Source: Edaphobacter dinghuensis
Lineage (GTDB): Bacteria > Acidobacteriota > Terriglobia > Terriglobales > Acidobacteriaceae
Direction: 5' to 3'
Length of the DNA stretch: 64,000 nt
Assembly (NCBI RefSeq): GCF_014640335.1
Contig: NZ_BMGT01000001.1
Span: 558,001-622,000, forward strand
Under the pieces are notes generated by a model. That model was not told the DNA's origin. It did no database searches and saw only the letters and a program-made list of their open reading frames with translations. This document shows positions 1-9,019 of this stretch, in pieces. A program made the position numbers and the translations under genes. Within the stretch, counting starts at the first letter, position 1. Every line of letters begins with the position of its first letter.

Positions 1-156
1 CCTGCGCCCCATCAGCAAGGGAATGCCCAGCAGCATCGCCGTCTTCGTCTTGCCCTTGCGCAGCTCATCGGCGCGCAGGGCCGGATACCACTCGCCGAAG
101 ATAAGCTCCGTAGGCGGCGGCGCGGCACTTCCAACTTGAACCAGATCACTCATCAT
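1..156 (-). CDS. Rieske-type [2Fe-2S] oxygenase-like protein, N-terminus only
   Basis: The reverse strand encodes an N-terminal fragment that begins with ATGATG at 156/153 and runs off the left edge. The translated stretch 'GEWYPALRADELRKGK' followed by LLGIPLLMGRR resembles the start of Rieske-domain ring-hydroxylating oxygenases, where a W-Y-P motif and a short beta strand precede the [2Fe-2S] ligands. The cluster ligands themselves lie outside the window, so the assignment rests only on this N-terminal resemblance. The gene is divergent from the GT39 gene and shares the repeat-bearing gap 157-390 with it. Confidence 0.45.
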   Translation of the reverse strand, partial: MMSDLVQVGSAAPPPTELIFGEWYPALRADELRKGKTKTAMLLGIPLLMGRR

Positions 157-236
157 GCAGTCAGCCTGAGTCTACGACAAATCAAGTCAAACCGACTCGT
201 CCGCACGTATCAACTCCACTCATCCTGCAACAACAG

Positions 237-346
237 TACGTCATCTCGACCGAAGCGAACGCGGGGTCCCCAGCGAGCGCGCTTTTCGCTCATTGGGGTG
301 CAAGCGCAGTGGAGAGACCCCTGTATTTCGCTTTTGCCGTTGTGTC
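237..346 (+). repeat. Dispersed repeat A, copy with long internal hairpin
   Basis: It begins with the head CGTCATCTCGACCGAAG and ends with the tail GAGAGACCCCTGTATTT. The central variable part is longer than in other copies and can fold into a stem of about 12 bp (CCCCAGCGAGCG with CGCTCATTGGGG, one mismatch and one G-U) around a CGCTTTT loop. It fills most of the 157-390 gap. The open frame of the downstream glycosyltransferase reads through it, which is why a start inside or before the repeat is rejected. Confidence 0.9.
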
Positions 347-390
347 CCCCAAAATCAACCCATTCCACCCGTCACAAATACACTAAATAC

Positions 391-2304
391 GTGCCTCAGC
401 CTATCGACAACGCGCCAGCCCCATCTGCTCTCCACCGCAACCGCGTCATTCTCATCGCGCTCTGGCTCTTCTTCTACGCCAGCTTCACGCTGCTGACGCC
501 GCCGCTGCTCGATGACGCCGATTCTGTCCACTCCGAGGTAGCCCGCGAGATGCTCGTCCGCCACGACTGGGTCACGCTCTACGCCAACGGTATCCGCTAT
601 CTCGAAAAAGCGCCCCTGCTCTATTGGAGCATCGCCGCCAGCTTCAAGCTCTTCGGTGTCCACACCGCATCCGCACGGCTGCCGCTCGCCCTCACCGTTC
701 TCGCACTCGCCCTGGCAATGGAGAGCTTCGGCCGTCGCGCCTTCGGCTCCGCTCGCGCAGGCTTATATTCAGCGCTCATCCTGCTCTCGAGCTTCGGCAT
801 CTTCATCTTCACCCGCATCACCATTCCCGACGTCGCCGTCTGCCTCTGGCTGACGCTGGGAATGCTCTGCTACTGGCTGACCGAGCAACAGGAACATCCG
901 AGTCCGCTCTTATGCTGGGGCTTCGCCGCCTGCTGCGCCCTCGATGTCCTCACCAAGGGACTCATCGGCATCGTCTTCCCTATGCTCATCGTGCTGGCAC
1001 ATCTGCTGCTCACCCGCGGCGTTCGCAGAAGCATCACTCGCATCCGCCAGCTCTTTCCACTATCAAGCATTATCCTCTTCCTCGCCATCGCAGTTCCATG
1101 GCATGTCCTCATCGCGCTGGCGAACCCGACGCAAGGCCATCCCGGAAACCTTAGCTTCAGCCACGGCCACTGGACAGTTCCCGGTCCCACCGACGGCAAC
1201 GTCCATGGCTGGCTCTGGTTCTACTTCGTCAACGAGCAGGTGCTCCGCTACCTCAACCTCCGCGTCCCGCGCGACTACGACACTGTTCCCCTCGCACTCT
1301 TCTGGGGCCTGCTGCTCATCTGGCTGATGCCGTGGAGCGCCTACGTCTTCAAAGCTATCGCCAGCGTTCCCTGGATGAAGTCGCTGCGCCGTCAGACACT
1401 CGACGCCTCGCAAAGCACGCTCCTTCTGCTCGGAATCTGGGCTGCGCTGCCCATGCTCTTCTTCAGCTTCTCCACGCGGCAGGAGTACTACGTTCTTCCC
1501 ACTCTGCCCGCGCTGACCCTGCTGATCGCCGCGTGGCTAGCCAAAGAAGCCGACGAAACAGAGTCCTTTTCCGTTCCCAACCGCCTCGCCATCGCGGGAC
1601 AGCGCATCTCGGTCGTCCTTCTCATCCTCGGCTCCATCGCCGCGCTGGCAGCAGGGTTCTTCATCCTCCACTCGCAACCGCCCAGCCCCAACACCGACCT
1701 CGCTACCATGCTGCGGCAGAACCCCGGCGACTACGCGCTCTCCTTCGGCCACTTCCTCGATCTCGATACGCGAGCGATGGGAGCGTTCCGCACACCACTT
1801 ATCATCACCGCCATCGCGCTCTTCGGCGGAACGTTGCTGAACTGGTTGCTGCGCCTCAAGTACAAGCCTCACGCCGCCAACCTATGGCTCGCCGCCGGAG
1901 CCTTCGGCTTTCTGCTGGCCGCACACCTTGGCCTGCAGATCTTCTCTCCTATCCTTACGTCCTACAATCTCGCTGAAGCTATCGCACCGCAGCTCAAGCC
2001 CGACGACATGATCGTCATCAACGGAGAGTACGAGAGCGGAAGCACGCTCGGCTTCTACCTCCAGCGCAACAACATCCACATACTCAACGGACGCAGCTCG
2101 AACCTCTGGTACGGCTCCTTCTTCCCCGATGCTCCGCCAATCTTCGAAGACAACAACTCAATCCGCCTCAAATGGACAGGCGTGCGCCGCGTCTTCCTCT
2201 GGCAGAGCCTCGACGATCCGCTACCATCGCTGCCCACCAAGGCATACTTCATCGCCCAAAGCGGAGGCAAAGAGATCGTGAGCAATCAAGCCAGCACTTA
2301 TTAG
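391..2304 (+). CDS. GT39/ArnT-like membrane glycosyltransferase
   Basis: This is a 637-aa polytopic inner-membrane protein of the ArnT/PMT (GT-C fold) superfamily, which moves sugars from polyprenyl-phosphate donors to lipid or protein acceptors on the outer face of the membrane. After the first membrane segment the motif 'LLDDADSVHSEVAREM' carries the acidic pair and E..R pattern typical of the first periplasmic loop. About ten further hydrophobic segments and a soluble C-terminal domain follow. The frame stays open upstream to 136, but that part translates repeat A, so I take GTG at 391 as the start; no clear Shine-Dalgarno site precedes it. The sugar and acceptor are unknown. It is followed by creD on the same strand after 84 nt. 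Confidence 0.8.
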   Translation: MPQPIDNAPAPSALHRNRVILIALWLFFYASFTLLTPPLLDDADSVHSEVAREMLVRHDWVTLYANGIRYLEKAPLLYWSIAASFKLFGVHTASARLPLALTVLALALAMESFGRRAFGSARAGLYSALILLSSFGIFIFTRITIPDVAVCLWLTLGMLCYWLTEQQEHPSPLLCWGFAACCALDVLTKGLIGIVFPMLIVLAHLLLTRGVRRSITRIRQLFPLSSIILFLAIAVPWHVLIALANPTQGHPGNLSFSHGHWTVPGPTDGNVHGWLWFYFVNEQVLRYLNLRVPRDYDTVPLALFWGLLLIWLMPWSAYVFKAIASVPWMKSLRRQTLDASQSTLLLLGIWAALPMLFFSFSTRQEYYVLPTLPALTLLIAAWLAKEADETESFSVPNRLAIAGQRISVVLLILGSIAALAAGFFILHSQPPSPNTDLATMLRQNPGDYALSFGHFLDLDTRAMGAFRTPLIITAIALFGGTLLNWLLRLKYKPHAANLWLAAGAFGFLLAAHLGLQIFSPILTSYNLAEAIAPQLKPDDMIVINGEYESGSTLGFYLQRNNIHILNGRSSNLWYGSFFPDAPPIFEDNNSIRLKWTGVRRVFLWQSLDDPLPSLPTKAYFIAQSGGKEIVSNQASTY

Positions 2305-2388
2305 TTTTTTGGTGATTGTTTTTGCCAAAATACCTGTATCTTGTTGGAACCCAAACAATCATGAACCAACAAGGGGACAGACGCTGCA

Positions 2389-3750
2389 ATGAATAAGATG
2401 GTTTTCATCAAGATGCTGGTCGTTTCCGTCCTTACCGGCATCATCCTTATTGCACTCGCAGCCGTCTATGGCATTCTCGTCAGCCGTGAGAGCTATCGGG
2501 AAGATGCCGTCAAAAGTATCTCCGACAGCTATGCCGGTTCCCAGCAATTGATAGGGCCGATCTTGGTGCAACCTTATACGCAAACCGTCGACGACGTAGC
2601 CATCGGCGACAAAGGGGAGCGTCGCGTCACCTCGCACAAGGTCGAAAGCAGCTATCTGATCTTTCCGAGTTCTCTGAACATTCACGGTGCTGTGCGGCCA
2701 AGCGAACGGCATCATGGCCTCTACAAAGTCACCGTGTATGAACTTGAAAGCCATATCGACGGCACCTTCAGAATCCCTGCGTCTGGGCTTACCGGCCAGA
2801 TTACATACGGAGTTCCTTACCTCGCGCTGAGGCTCAGCGACGTTCGAGGCATCGTTGGCAGCCCCACATTGTCAGCGAACGATAAGCAACTTCAAATCAC
2901 GAGCGTCGCCAACGATAGCGCTGGGAGTTGGAAGCCCAATCTTCAGGCATTACTCTCTGGCACTCCAGGGGGCGTTCCGTCCAGTCTCAACTTCGCCATC
3001 GATCTCACGGTAGCTGGCACTCAGCAACTCTCTCTTGCTCCCGTAGCTACAACCAACCGCTTCGAGCTGACCTCTGCATGGCCTACTCCACTTTTCGACG
3101 GCAAGTTTCTGCCTCGCACTCGCGAAGTGACCGGCAAGGGATTTCACGCCGTCTGGGAGATCTCGTCTCTCGCTGCCGCGACGCAAAGCCAGATGACAAC
3201 TCAAAATACTGCGGGCATCGACTCCATTGGCGTAAAACTTCTCAATCCGATTGATCCCTACAAGCTCTCCGACCGGGCGGTGAAGTATGGCGTGCTCTTC
3301 GTCCTGCTCACCTTTGGAGGATTCTTCCTCTTTGAGATCGTCAAGCGCCTGCCTATTCATCCGGTCCAATATCTATTGGTCGGCTTCGGACTTACCCTCT
3401 TCTTCCTTCTGCTCATTAGCCTCAGCGAACATATTGCATTCGCAGCCGCTTATCTTATCGCCAGTGCAGCCTGTATTGGACTTCTTACTTATTACCTGTG
3501 TTTCGTTCTTCGTAGCGTAGTCTATGGAGCCTGGTTCGGTTCGATGCTGACCGTTCTTTATGCAGCCATCTATGGTCTTCTCATCTCGGAGGACAATGCG
3601 CTGCTGCTCGGTTCGATGCTGCTCTTCGTTCTGCTCGCCGGAATCATGATCGCCACTCGCAAAGTCGACTGGTACCGAGGGAGCGCAGAGCTGATGACCG
3701 TCAAAGCAGCACAGAGCACTGTGCCACCGCCGCCACACCCAGAGGACTAA
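2389..3750 (+). CDS. creD: CreD-like inner membrane protein
   Basis: This 453-aa protein has the CreD layout: one N-terminal membrane anchor (about residues 5-28), a large periplasmic beta-rich domain starting near 'SRESYREDAVKSISDSYAG', and four or five closely spaced C-terminal membrane segments from about residue 300. The GPILVQPY stretch just after the anchor is typical of the family. In enterobacteria CreD belongs to the CreBC regulon and affects envelope integrity and colicin tolerance; no creBC genes are seen here. An AAGGGGA site precedes the ATG. The last four bases overlap the 3' end of the convergent hpnI gene. Confidence 0.85.
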   Translation: MNKMVFIKMLVVSVLTGIILIALAAVYGILVSRESYREDAVKSISDSYAGSQQLIGPILVQPYTQTVDDVAIGDKGERRVTSHKVESSYLIFPSSLNIHGAVRPSERHHGLYKVTVYELESHIDGTFRIPASGLTGQITYGVPYLALRLSDVRGIVGSPTLSANDKQLQITSVANDSAGSWKPNLQALLSGTPGGVPSSLNFAIDLTVAGTQQLSLAPVATTNRFELTSAWPTPLFDGKFLPRTREVTGKGFHAVWEISSLAAATQSQMTTQNTAGIDSIGVKLLNPIDPYKLSDRAVKYGVLFVLLTFGGFFLFEIVKRLPIHPVQYLLVGFGLTLFFLLLISLSEHIAFAAAYLIASAACIGLLTYYLCFVLRSVVYGAWFGSMLTVLYAAIYGLLISEDNALLLGSMLLFVLLAGIMIATRKVDWYRGSAELMTVKAAQSTVPPPPHPED

Positions 3751-4913
3751 GCCCGCGTAATTCGCCCATTACGCAGATGAAACCGTTCGCCGCGCCACAC
3801 CACCGTGTCATCGGCAAAGCTCCACGCCCAAAAATAGAGGCCGAAGAAGTCCCGCAATGGAAGCAGCCATAGATCACGCAGCACCTGTTCATCGCGCAGA
3901 ATGCCGACGCCGACCGAGAGCGCCACTGCAACCCGCGCCAGCACCACTACACTCAGCAACGAGAAACTCCATAACGCGAACCCGCTGGCAACGCAGGTCA
4001 TCAGCGCCCACGGCAGAGCGTAGGTAATCCCCAGACCAACGTAGCCCAGCTTGCGCGAGTCGCGAGTCGACCGCGCCCAACGTAGTTGATGGTCACAAAA
4101 GCCGCGAAAGTTATACGCCGGAACCGTCGTTTCGACGACCTCATTACAAAGCTCCACACGATAGCCAGCGGCAGCGATGCGTTCGCCCATCTCGTAGTCG
4201 TCGGCAAGATACTCCGTCAACGGCTCAAGGCCACCCGCCTTTGCCAGCGCCGTCTTGCTCATCGCCAGCGTCGAGCCCAGACCAAACCGAATGCCATGCT
4301 CAAGCTTGCGTGCCGTCAGCACTCCCGGCAAAAAATCCGTCGAGATGCCCAGCGCCTCCAGCCGCGCCCACAGCGTCCGTCCGCTCGCGCTCTCGGCCGT
4401 GCGGCCGATATACGGAGCTGTCACCATGCCCACCGACGCATCCGCAAAGCACGCCATCACGCGAGTCAGGTACAGCAGCGAGACATAGATATCGCTGTCG
4501 TTGATCAGCACATGCTCGTACCGCGCCTCGCGCAGCATCTGCACCAGATTGCTGACTTTGCCTGAAGTTCCCAGCCGCTCGCGACACTCCACCAGGCGAA
4601 TGGCGCGGTCGGGAAACTCCGCCTGCAACCGCCGTATCTCGGCGACAGCCGGATCGTCCATGCTGCCGACACCGAAGATGATCTCGAAGTTGCCCGCGTA
4701 CTGCTGGCGGCAGTGGCTGACCAGCCCGGCATACATCCGCGGATCGACACCCTTCACCGGCTTCAGAATGCTGACATCAGGAGCAAACCCCTCCGTCTTT
4801 GGACGCCGCATCCAGTAATGCCCAAAGTCCCGTGCTCCCCACAATGCCAGCAGAAGATACGCCAACCCGGCAAGCGTCAACAGTATAGTGATCGCCTCAA
4901 TCGCTGTGGCCAT
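3747..4913 (-). CDS. hpnI: HpnI-like hopanoid glycosyltransferase (GT21 type)
   Basis: This 388-aa membrane-associated glycosyltransferase resembles ceramide glucosyltransferases. It has an N-terminal membrane helix (residues 5-27), 'DVSILKPVKGVDPRMY' at the start of the GT-A fold, the D1/D2 acidic motifs (NDSD near residue 138), D3 in LADDYEMGERI, and the Q-x-x-R-W-type motif HQLRWARSTRD, followed by C-terminal membrane segments. HpnI adds N-acetylglucosamine to bacteriohopanetetrol in hopanoid lipid synthesis. No other hopanoid gene is in the window. A TAGACT hexamer lies exactly 6 nt upstream of the ATG, suggesting a leaderless transcript. Confidence 0.8.
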   Translation of the reverse strand: MATAIEAITILLTLAGLAYLLLALWGARDFGHYWMRRPKTEGFAPDVSILKPVKGVDPRMYAGLVSHCRQQYAGNFEIIFGVGSMDDPAVAEIRRLQAEFPDRAIRLVECRERLGTSGKVSNLVQMLREARYEHVLINDSDIYVSLLYLTRVMACFADASVGMVTAPYIGRTAESASGRTLWARLEALGISTDFLPGVLTARKLEHGIRFGLGSTLAMSKTALAKAGGLEPLTEYLADDYEMGERIAAAGYRVELCNEVVETTVPAYNFRGFCDHQLRWARSTRDSRKLGYVGLGITYALPWALMTCVASGFALWSFSLLSVVVLARVAVALSVGVGILRDEQVLRDLWLLPLRDFFGLYFWAWSFADDTVVWRGERFHLRNGRITRA

Positions 4914-4919
4914 TAATTT

Positions 4920-4925
4920 AGTCTA
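4920..4925 (-). promoter_or_regulatory. -10 box of hpnI (leaderless type)
   Basis: TAGACT is separated from the ATG at 4913 by the 6 nt AAATTA, placing transcription start at or next to the start codon. No convincing -35 is seen. Confidence 0.45.
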
Positions 4926-4963
4926 ACGAACCTCAGCGCAGAACCGCAGATCGCGTCCGTTGC

Positions 4964-6217
4964 CTACTCGTACCGCAGCGCCTCAATCGGATTCAAGTTC
5001 GCAGCCTTCCATGCCGGATAGATTCCGAACACCAACCCGATCCCGCACGAACTTAAAAACGCCACCAGCATCCACACCGCCGACAGCGCCGCCGGAAACA
5101 AAATGGATACGCCCAACGCAAGAGCGCTTCCCATGCAGAGGCCGATAATTCCTCCCACTGCGCACAGCGTCATCGCCTCCAGCGTGAACTGCGTCAGAAT
5201 CGTCTGCTTGGTCGCTCCTATCGCCTTACGTATGCCGATCTCTCGCGTTCGCTCGGTCACGCTTACCAGCATGATGTTCATGACGCCGACACCACCCACC
5301 AGCAGCGCCACGCTTGACAGGGCAACCAGCAGCAGAAAAAGTCCACTGGTAATGTTGTTCCACAATCGTGTCAGCGAGTCAGTGCCGAAGATGGCGAAGT
5401 TATCCGGCGCAGCGTTGGCTACCTTTCGCCGTCGTCGCAGCAACTCAGTCAGCTCATCTTCCACCAGCGAGCGGTTCTTAGGATCGTCGTACTTCAGCGT
5501 GATCCAGTAGTCCAACTGCTCCGGATGCATGTAGTGGAACGTCGTAATCGGAAAATACGCATGGTTGTCCTGCGGATTCTTTCCTCCGCCAAACGCCTGC
5601 TTCTGCTTGTCCAGCACACCGACGACGGTAAAGACCATTCCTGCCGCCTGCACCTCTTTGCCTATCGCGCTCTGGTCGGGAAACAGTTCATCCGCGGTGT
5701 CGCTGCCCAGCACCGTCACCTTGGCCGCACGCTCCTGATCCCCCTCATTGAAGAAGCGGCCCTCGCGCATGTCCAGCTCGCTCACATCCTTCTGCGCCGG
5801 AGTATCGCCCTCAAGAATAGTGCCCTGCATCGTTTTGCCGCCGCCCTTGATGGCTGTAACGCCGGCGCGGCTAGGATCGGTATTGTCGGTGTACTGCAAC
5901 GCGGGCGATACCGCCACCACATGCGGCAGCTCACGCATCGCCATGGCATCGTCGTAGGTTAGCTGCTTGCGGGTCAACATCTCGGTTGTGGGACGCTGAC
6001 CGAACACCGGGAAACGAAAGACAAAAAGAACGTTCGAACCCAGCGACTTCACCAGGTCTTCAACCCTGCTGTTGAGCCCATTCACGACCGACGAGATGAT
6101 AATCACCGTCATGACGCCAATGACGATTCCAAGAATCGTCAGACCGCTGCGCAGTTTATTCGTGCGCAGCGTGTCCAATGCCATCACTACCGTTTCCTTG
6201 ACATCGCCAATCCGCAT
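4964..6217 (-). CDS. MacB/FtsX-type ABC transporter permease
   Basis: This 417-aa protein has the MacB permease layout: an N-terminal membrane helix (about 22-45), a periplasmic MacB core domain (about 50-270), and three C-terminal FtsX membrane helices from about 290, with the conserved 'VTERTREIGIRKAIGATK' between helices. MacB-like permeases work mechanically on the periplasmic side with an ATPase and often an adaptor to export lipids, peptides or drugs. It lies 19 nt downstream of a second permease of the same family (6237-7460), so the two probably form a heterodimer from one transcript. No ATP-binding subunit is adjacent. Confidence 0.85.
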   Translation of the reverse strand: MRIGDVKETVVMALDTLRTNKLRSGLTILGIVIGVMTVIIISSVVNGLNSRVEDLVKSLGSNVLFVFRFPVFGQRPTTEMLTRKQLTYDDAMAMRELPHVVAVSPALQYTDNTDPSRAGVTAIKGGGKTMQGTILEGDTPAQKDVSELDMREGRFFNEGDQERAAKVTVLGSDTADELFPDQSAIGKEVQAAGMVFTVVGVLDKQKQAFGGGKNPQDNHAYFPITTFHYMHPEQLDYWITLKYDDPKNRSLVEDELTELLRRRRKVANAAPDNFAIFGTDSLTRLWNNITSGLFLLLVALSSVALLVGGVGVMNIMLVSVTERTREIGIRKAIGATKQTILTQFTLEAMTLCAVGGIIGLCMGSALALGVSILFPAALSAVWMLVAFLSSCGIGLVFGIYPAWKAANLNPIEALRYE

Positions 6218-6236
6218 AAAACTTGCCTTCCAATTC

Positions 6237-7460
6237 CTAATCAGCCCGTAAAGCCACTATCGGATCTAACTGCGCAGCCTTTCGCGCCGGATATACCCCG
6301 AAAAAGATGCCCGTCGACGTCGCCATAAACAAGCCCGCAAGCACGCTCCAAAATGCGATGGTAGAGGGAAATCCGGCAACGACCGTAATGACCTGCGCCA
6401 CAATAATGCCGCCAATTACGCCGAAGGCTCCGCCGACCAAGGCCATCGTTCCCGACTCGATCAAAAACTGCATCAGAATGTCTTTCGGTCGTGCACCCAG
6501 AGCCTTTCGTATCCCAATCTCACGGGTTCGCTCGGTGACACTTACCAGCATGATGTTCATAATCACAATGCCGCCCACCACCAGCGAAATAAGCGCAATA
6601 GCCCCCGCAACCGCACCGAATGACTTCGTGACCGTGCTGAAGAACCCGACCAGCGTATTGTTCGTATCCAGCTCAAAGGAGTCCGGCGCTCCCGGCGCGT
6701 CGTGCCGCTGCGACCGCATCAGCACCCGCACCTCGTCGGCAGCATCATCCAGCACCTGCCCCGCCGAGCCGGCCTTTACATAAATGGTCACCGTCTTCTG
6801 CGTCCCGTAGTTCCTCTGGTACGCCGTCAGCGGCACGCCCACCCAGTTGTCCTGGCTCTGGCCAAAGGTGCTGCCCTGCTTCTCGCTGATGCCGATGATC
6901 GTATACGGCGTGCCATCGACGCGCAGCTCCTGCCCCAGCGGATTCTGGCCGGGAAACAGGTGGTCCTGAATATCCGTTCCGATGATAGCGACGTGAGATG
7001 CACGTTCCTCGTCCGCTTCGGTAAACCCGCGCCCCTGTTCGATGTTCAGGTTCTGCAGCGAAGGCATCTGCCACGTATAGCCGCGAATCTGCGTGTCTGT
7101 CACCGACTGCGTTCCGCGCACAATCGTGCCTGTGGTCGACTGCTGCGCTCCAATGCCGACGCAGCGTTTGCAGTTGTCTCTTACATAAAGAAAGTCGGAG
7201 TAAAGAACGTTCTTGCGCTTCTGAAACCGCTGATAGTCCTCGGAACTGGTGATAATCTGCGGCATCTTCGACACCGTAAAGACATCGGCCCCATAGCTTG
7301 AAAACTTCGTCGTGACATAGGTGTTCGCGCCATTGACCAGCGTAACCACGGCGATGACGCTTGCCACGCCGATCACGACGCCCAGCAGCGTCAGAATCGA
7401 CCGGAGCTTATTGGCCCACAGTGACTGCAACGCGATTTTGACGGCCTCTTTAAATTCCAT
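6237..7460 (-). CDS. MacB/FtsX-type ABC transporter permease
   Basis: This is a 407-aa paralogue of the next gene with the same order: N-terminal helix (20-42), periplasmic domain (about 45-265), then three FtsX helices. The 'VTERTREIGIRKALGARP' motif is shared. Its periplasmic domain holds two nearby cysteines (NCKRCVGIG, about residue 95) that could form a disulfide. It is the first gene of the two-permease unit. The usual ATPase and HlyD-like adaptor are missing upstream, where repeats B and A and then rnpB lie, so the energy-coupling partner must be encoded elsewhere or has been lost. Confidence 0.85.
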   Translation of the reverse strand: MEFKEAVKIALQSLWANKLRSILTLLGVVIGVASVIAVVTLVNGANTYVTTKFSSYGADVFTVSKMPQIITSSEDYQRFQKRKNVLYSDFLYVRDNCKRCVGIGAQQSTTGTIVRGTQSVTDTQIRGYTWQMPSLQNLNIEQGRGFTEADEERASHVAIIGTDIQDHLFPGQNPLGQELRVDGTPYTIIGISEKQGSTFGQSQDNWVGVPLTAYQRNYGTQKTVTIYVKAGSAGQVLDDAADEVRVLMRSQRHDAPGAPDSFELDTNNTLVGFFSTVTKSFGAVAGAIALISLVVGGIVIMNIMLVSVTERTREIGIRKALGARPKDILMQFLIESGTMALVGGAFGVIGGIIVAQVITVVAGFPSTIAFWSVLAGLFMATSTGIFFGVYPARKAAQLDPIVALRAD

Positions 7461-7610
7461 CGATATCCGTTCCGGGGGTTCCGATTGAGACTACCAGCCC
7501 CGCGAGAGCAAAGCGAGAGGTCCCGGCAATGTCTTATACGAAAAGAAGTTGCAGTTAGTTCGCCGCCTAAACTCATCCCTACGACAAAAGCGCGTCCTCC
7601 CGCCCAAAGG

Positions 7611-7729
7611 CGGGTGCCCCATGTCCCGCTTTTGGACATGGGTTGAATCACCACAAACTACGTCATCTCGACCGGAGGCGGCGCTTTGTCGCCGAAGCGG
7701 AGAGACCCCTGTATTCGCTTTGCCGTTGC
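7611..7729 (+). repeat. Repeat B (7611-7653) followed by repeat A (7659-7729)
   Basis: B carries GGGTGCCCCATGTCCCGC, a short loop and GGACATGGGTTGAATC, forming a hairpin on CCATGTCC/GGACATGG. A follows after 5 nt with the head CGTCATCTCGACCGG and tail AGAGACCCCTGTATT; its centre pairs GGCG with CGCC around GCGCTTTG-like loop bases. The pair occupies the gap between the ABC permease and rnpB (7461-7770); apart from the rnpB -10 box nothing else is seen there. Confidence 0.9.
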
Positions 7730-7757
7730 TACCCAAAGAGATCCCCCTTAAATGCGG

Positions 7758-7763
7758 TACACT
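7758..7763 (+). promoter_or_regulatory. -10 box of rnpB
   Basis: TACACT lies 7 nt before the predicted 5' end of RNase P RNA at 7771, the expected spacing for a sigma-70 -10 element. No good -35 match is visible. Confidence 0.5.
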
Positions 7764-7770
7764 CAACCTT

Positions 7771-8218
7771 GCAGGCGGCTGGATGATCGCTGCCGTCCGC
7801 GCCGCAAGGTGTCGGACGGGGGAGGAAAGTCCGAACTCCGCAGGGCAGTGTGCCGGATAACGTCCGGGACGGCCGCTTCAAGGCGGCTGGACGGCAAGTG
7901 CAACAGAGAACATACCGCCCGCCCTGCGCAAGCGGGGAAGGTAAGGGTGAAAAGGTGCGGTAAGAGCGCACCGCGCGGCCAGTAATGGACGCGGCAGGGT
8001 AAACCCCACACGGAGCAAGACCAAATAGGCAGGGATCGCACCGCTCCTCTTCAGGCGGGCGAGCGTATCGGCCCGATGCGCCCAGGCGAAGAGACCGGCG
8101 GCGAGCGAAAGCTCAATGCCAGAGCCAAAACCTGCGGGTAGGTTGCTGGAGCGGCTCAGTAATGTGCCGCCTAGAGGAATGATCGTCTAAAACAAAATTC
8201 GGCTTACGGGCCGTCTGC
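7771..8218 (+). ncRNA. rnpB: RNase P RNA, bacterial class A
   Basis: The catalytic RNA of RNase P, which trims 5' leaders from tRNA precursors. Hallmarks are seen in order: GAGGAAAGTCCGAACTCC (P4/CR-I region), AGGGTGAAAAGGTGCGGTAA, the GGTAAACCCC and CACGGAGCAAGACCAAATAG block (J11/12 and CR-IV area), and 3' AGAGGAATGATCGTC with ACAAAATTCGGCTTACGGG (CR-V). The terminal P1 helix pairs GCAGGCGGC (7771-7779) with GCCGTCTGC (8210-8218), which sets both ends. The length of about 448 nt is somewhat longer than the E. coli RNA. Confidence 0.95.
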
Positions 8219-8227
8219 AAACCTCAT

Positions 8228-8258
8228 GGCCCCGACCGTCTCAAAAGACGCCGGGGCC
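8228..8258 (+). terminator. Terminator-like hairpin after rnpB
   Basis: GGCCCCG (8228-8234) pairs with CGGGGCC (8252-8258) and inner CGTCT pairs with AGACG around a CAAA loop. It starts 10 nt after rnpB. No T-run follows, so termination would rest on the very stable stem. Confidence 0.55.
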
Positions 8259-8333
8259 ACTCCCTTCAATAAGAGCTTTGATAGCATTGCTCTTTGTCGC
8301 TCGAAATCTGACCTGTTCAAAGCGAGAATTTCG

Positions 8334-8864
8334 GTGCCAATTCCAGCCATCGCACATCGCGCCACTCCCACAGGGCTCCGTCGGCTCTTTCTCGGCCTTA
8401 TCTGCGGCGCAATGCTGTCCGCAAGCAGTTCATCAGCTCAAACAACTGAGAACGGCTTCGCCTTCGACGTCCGCATCTCTCTTTCGGCAAAAGCAGCAGC
8501 AAAACTTGCTGCTCTCTCCGAAGGCATCATCGTGTCCGCAAGTTACTCTGGCACTCCCACTCCTTCTGCGGCAAAACATGCCGATGAGATCGGCCAGATC
8601 GACCTTGGTCGCGAAGAGATCGAAATGCAAGGCCACGCTGGAACAGTCCACGTCACCGGCGCAAAGGTCAATCAAAAGCACCTTCCATGGATCGAAGGCC
8701 CCGTCTTACTTAACATCAATGTGTATTCAGCCCGGCACAGTGGCCAGGATAATATTCTGGCCTGCGACTTCTTCGACGGAGAGCTGCGCAACGCTGCTCG
8801 CCAGCCCGTCTCGCTCCACTGCTCTTTGATAGCTGAACACATCGACACAAGACATAAGCAGTAA
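8334..8864 (+). CDS. Small exported protein of unknown function
   Basis: This protein of about 176 aa has a Sec-type signal: positively charged 'TPTGLRRLFLGLICGAML' followed by a cleavage-like SSSAQ. The mature part is rich in beta-strand-type sequence and ends with a Cys-containing segment (ILACDFFDGE...SLHCSL). I do not recognise the family. The frame is open to an ATG at 8226, but that ATG lies inside the rnpB-associated hairpin, so GTG at 8334 with AGCGAG upstream is preferred; the start is uncertain. Confidence 0.5.
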   Translation: MPIPAIAHRATPTGLRRLFLGLICGAMLSASSSSAQTTENGFAFDVRISLSAKAAAKLAALSEGIIVSASYSGTPTPSAAKHADEIGQIDLGREEIEMQGHAGTVHVTGAKVNQKHLPWIEGPVLLNINVYSARHSGQDNILACDFFDGELRNAARQPVSLHCSLIAEHIDTRHKQ

Positions 8865-8890
8865 GTTACTGCTGACGCAACCGACCGAAG

Positions 8891-9009
8891 ACGGGTGCCC
8901 CATGTCCCGCCTTTGGGACATGGGTGGAACTACCATCACGTCACCCCAAAGCCACGTCATCTCGACCGGAGCGCAGCGAAGTGGAGAGATCCCTGTATTT
9001 CGCCTTTCC
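8891..9009 (+). repeat. Repeat B (8891-8936) followed by repeat A (8952-9009)
   Basis: B shows the CCATGTCCCGCC/GGGACATGG hairpin. A has head CACGTCATCTCGACCGG, a collapsed centre and tail GTGGAGAGATCCCTGTATTT. They sit between two converging genes. Confidence 0.9.
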
Positions 9010-9019
9010 TGAGCTGCGA

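Noticed and set aside
136..390. Extension of the GT39 glycosyltransferase to ATG 136
   Set aside because: The added 85 residues translate repeat A and overlap the divergent Rieske gene start; a membrane segment begins soon after GTG 391.
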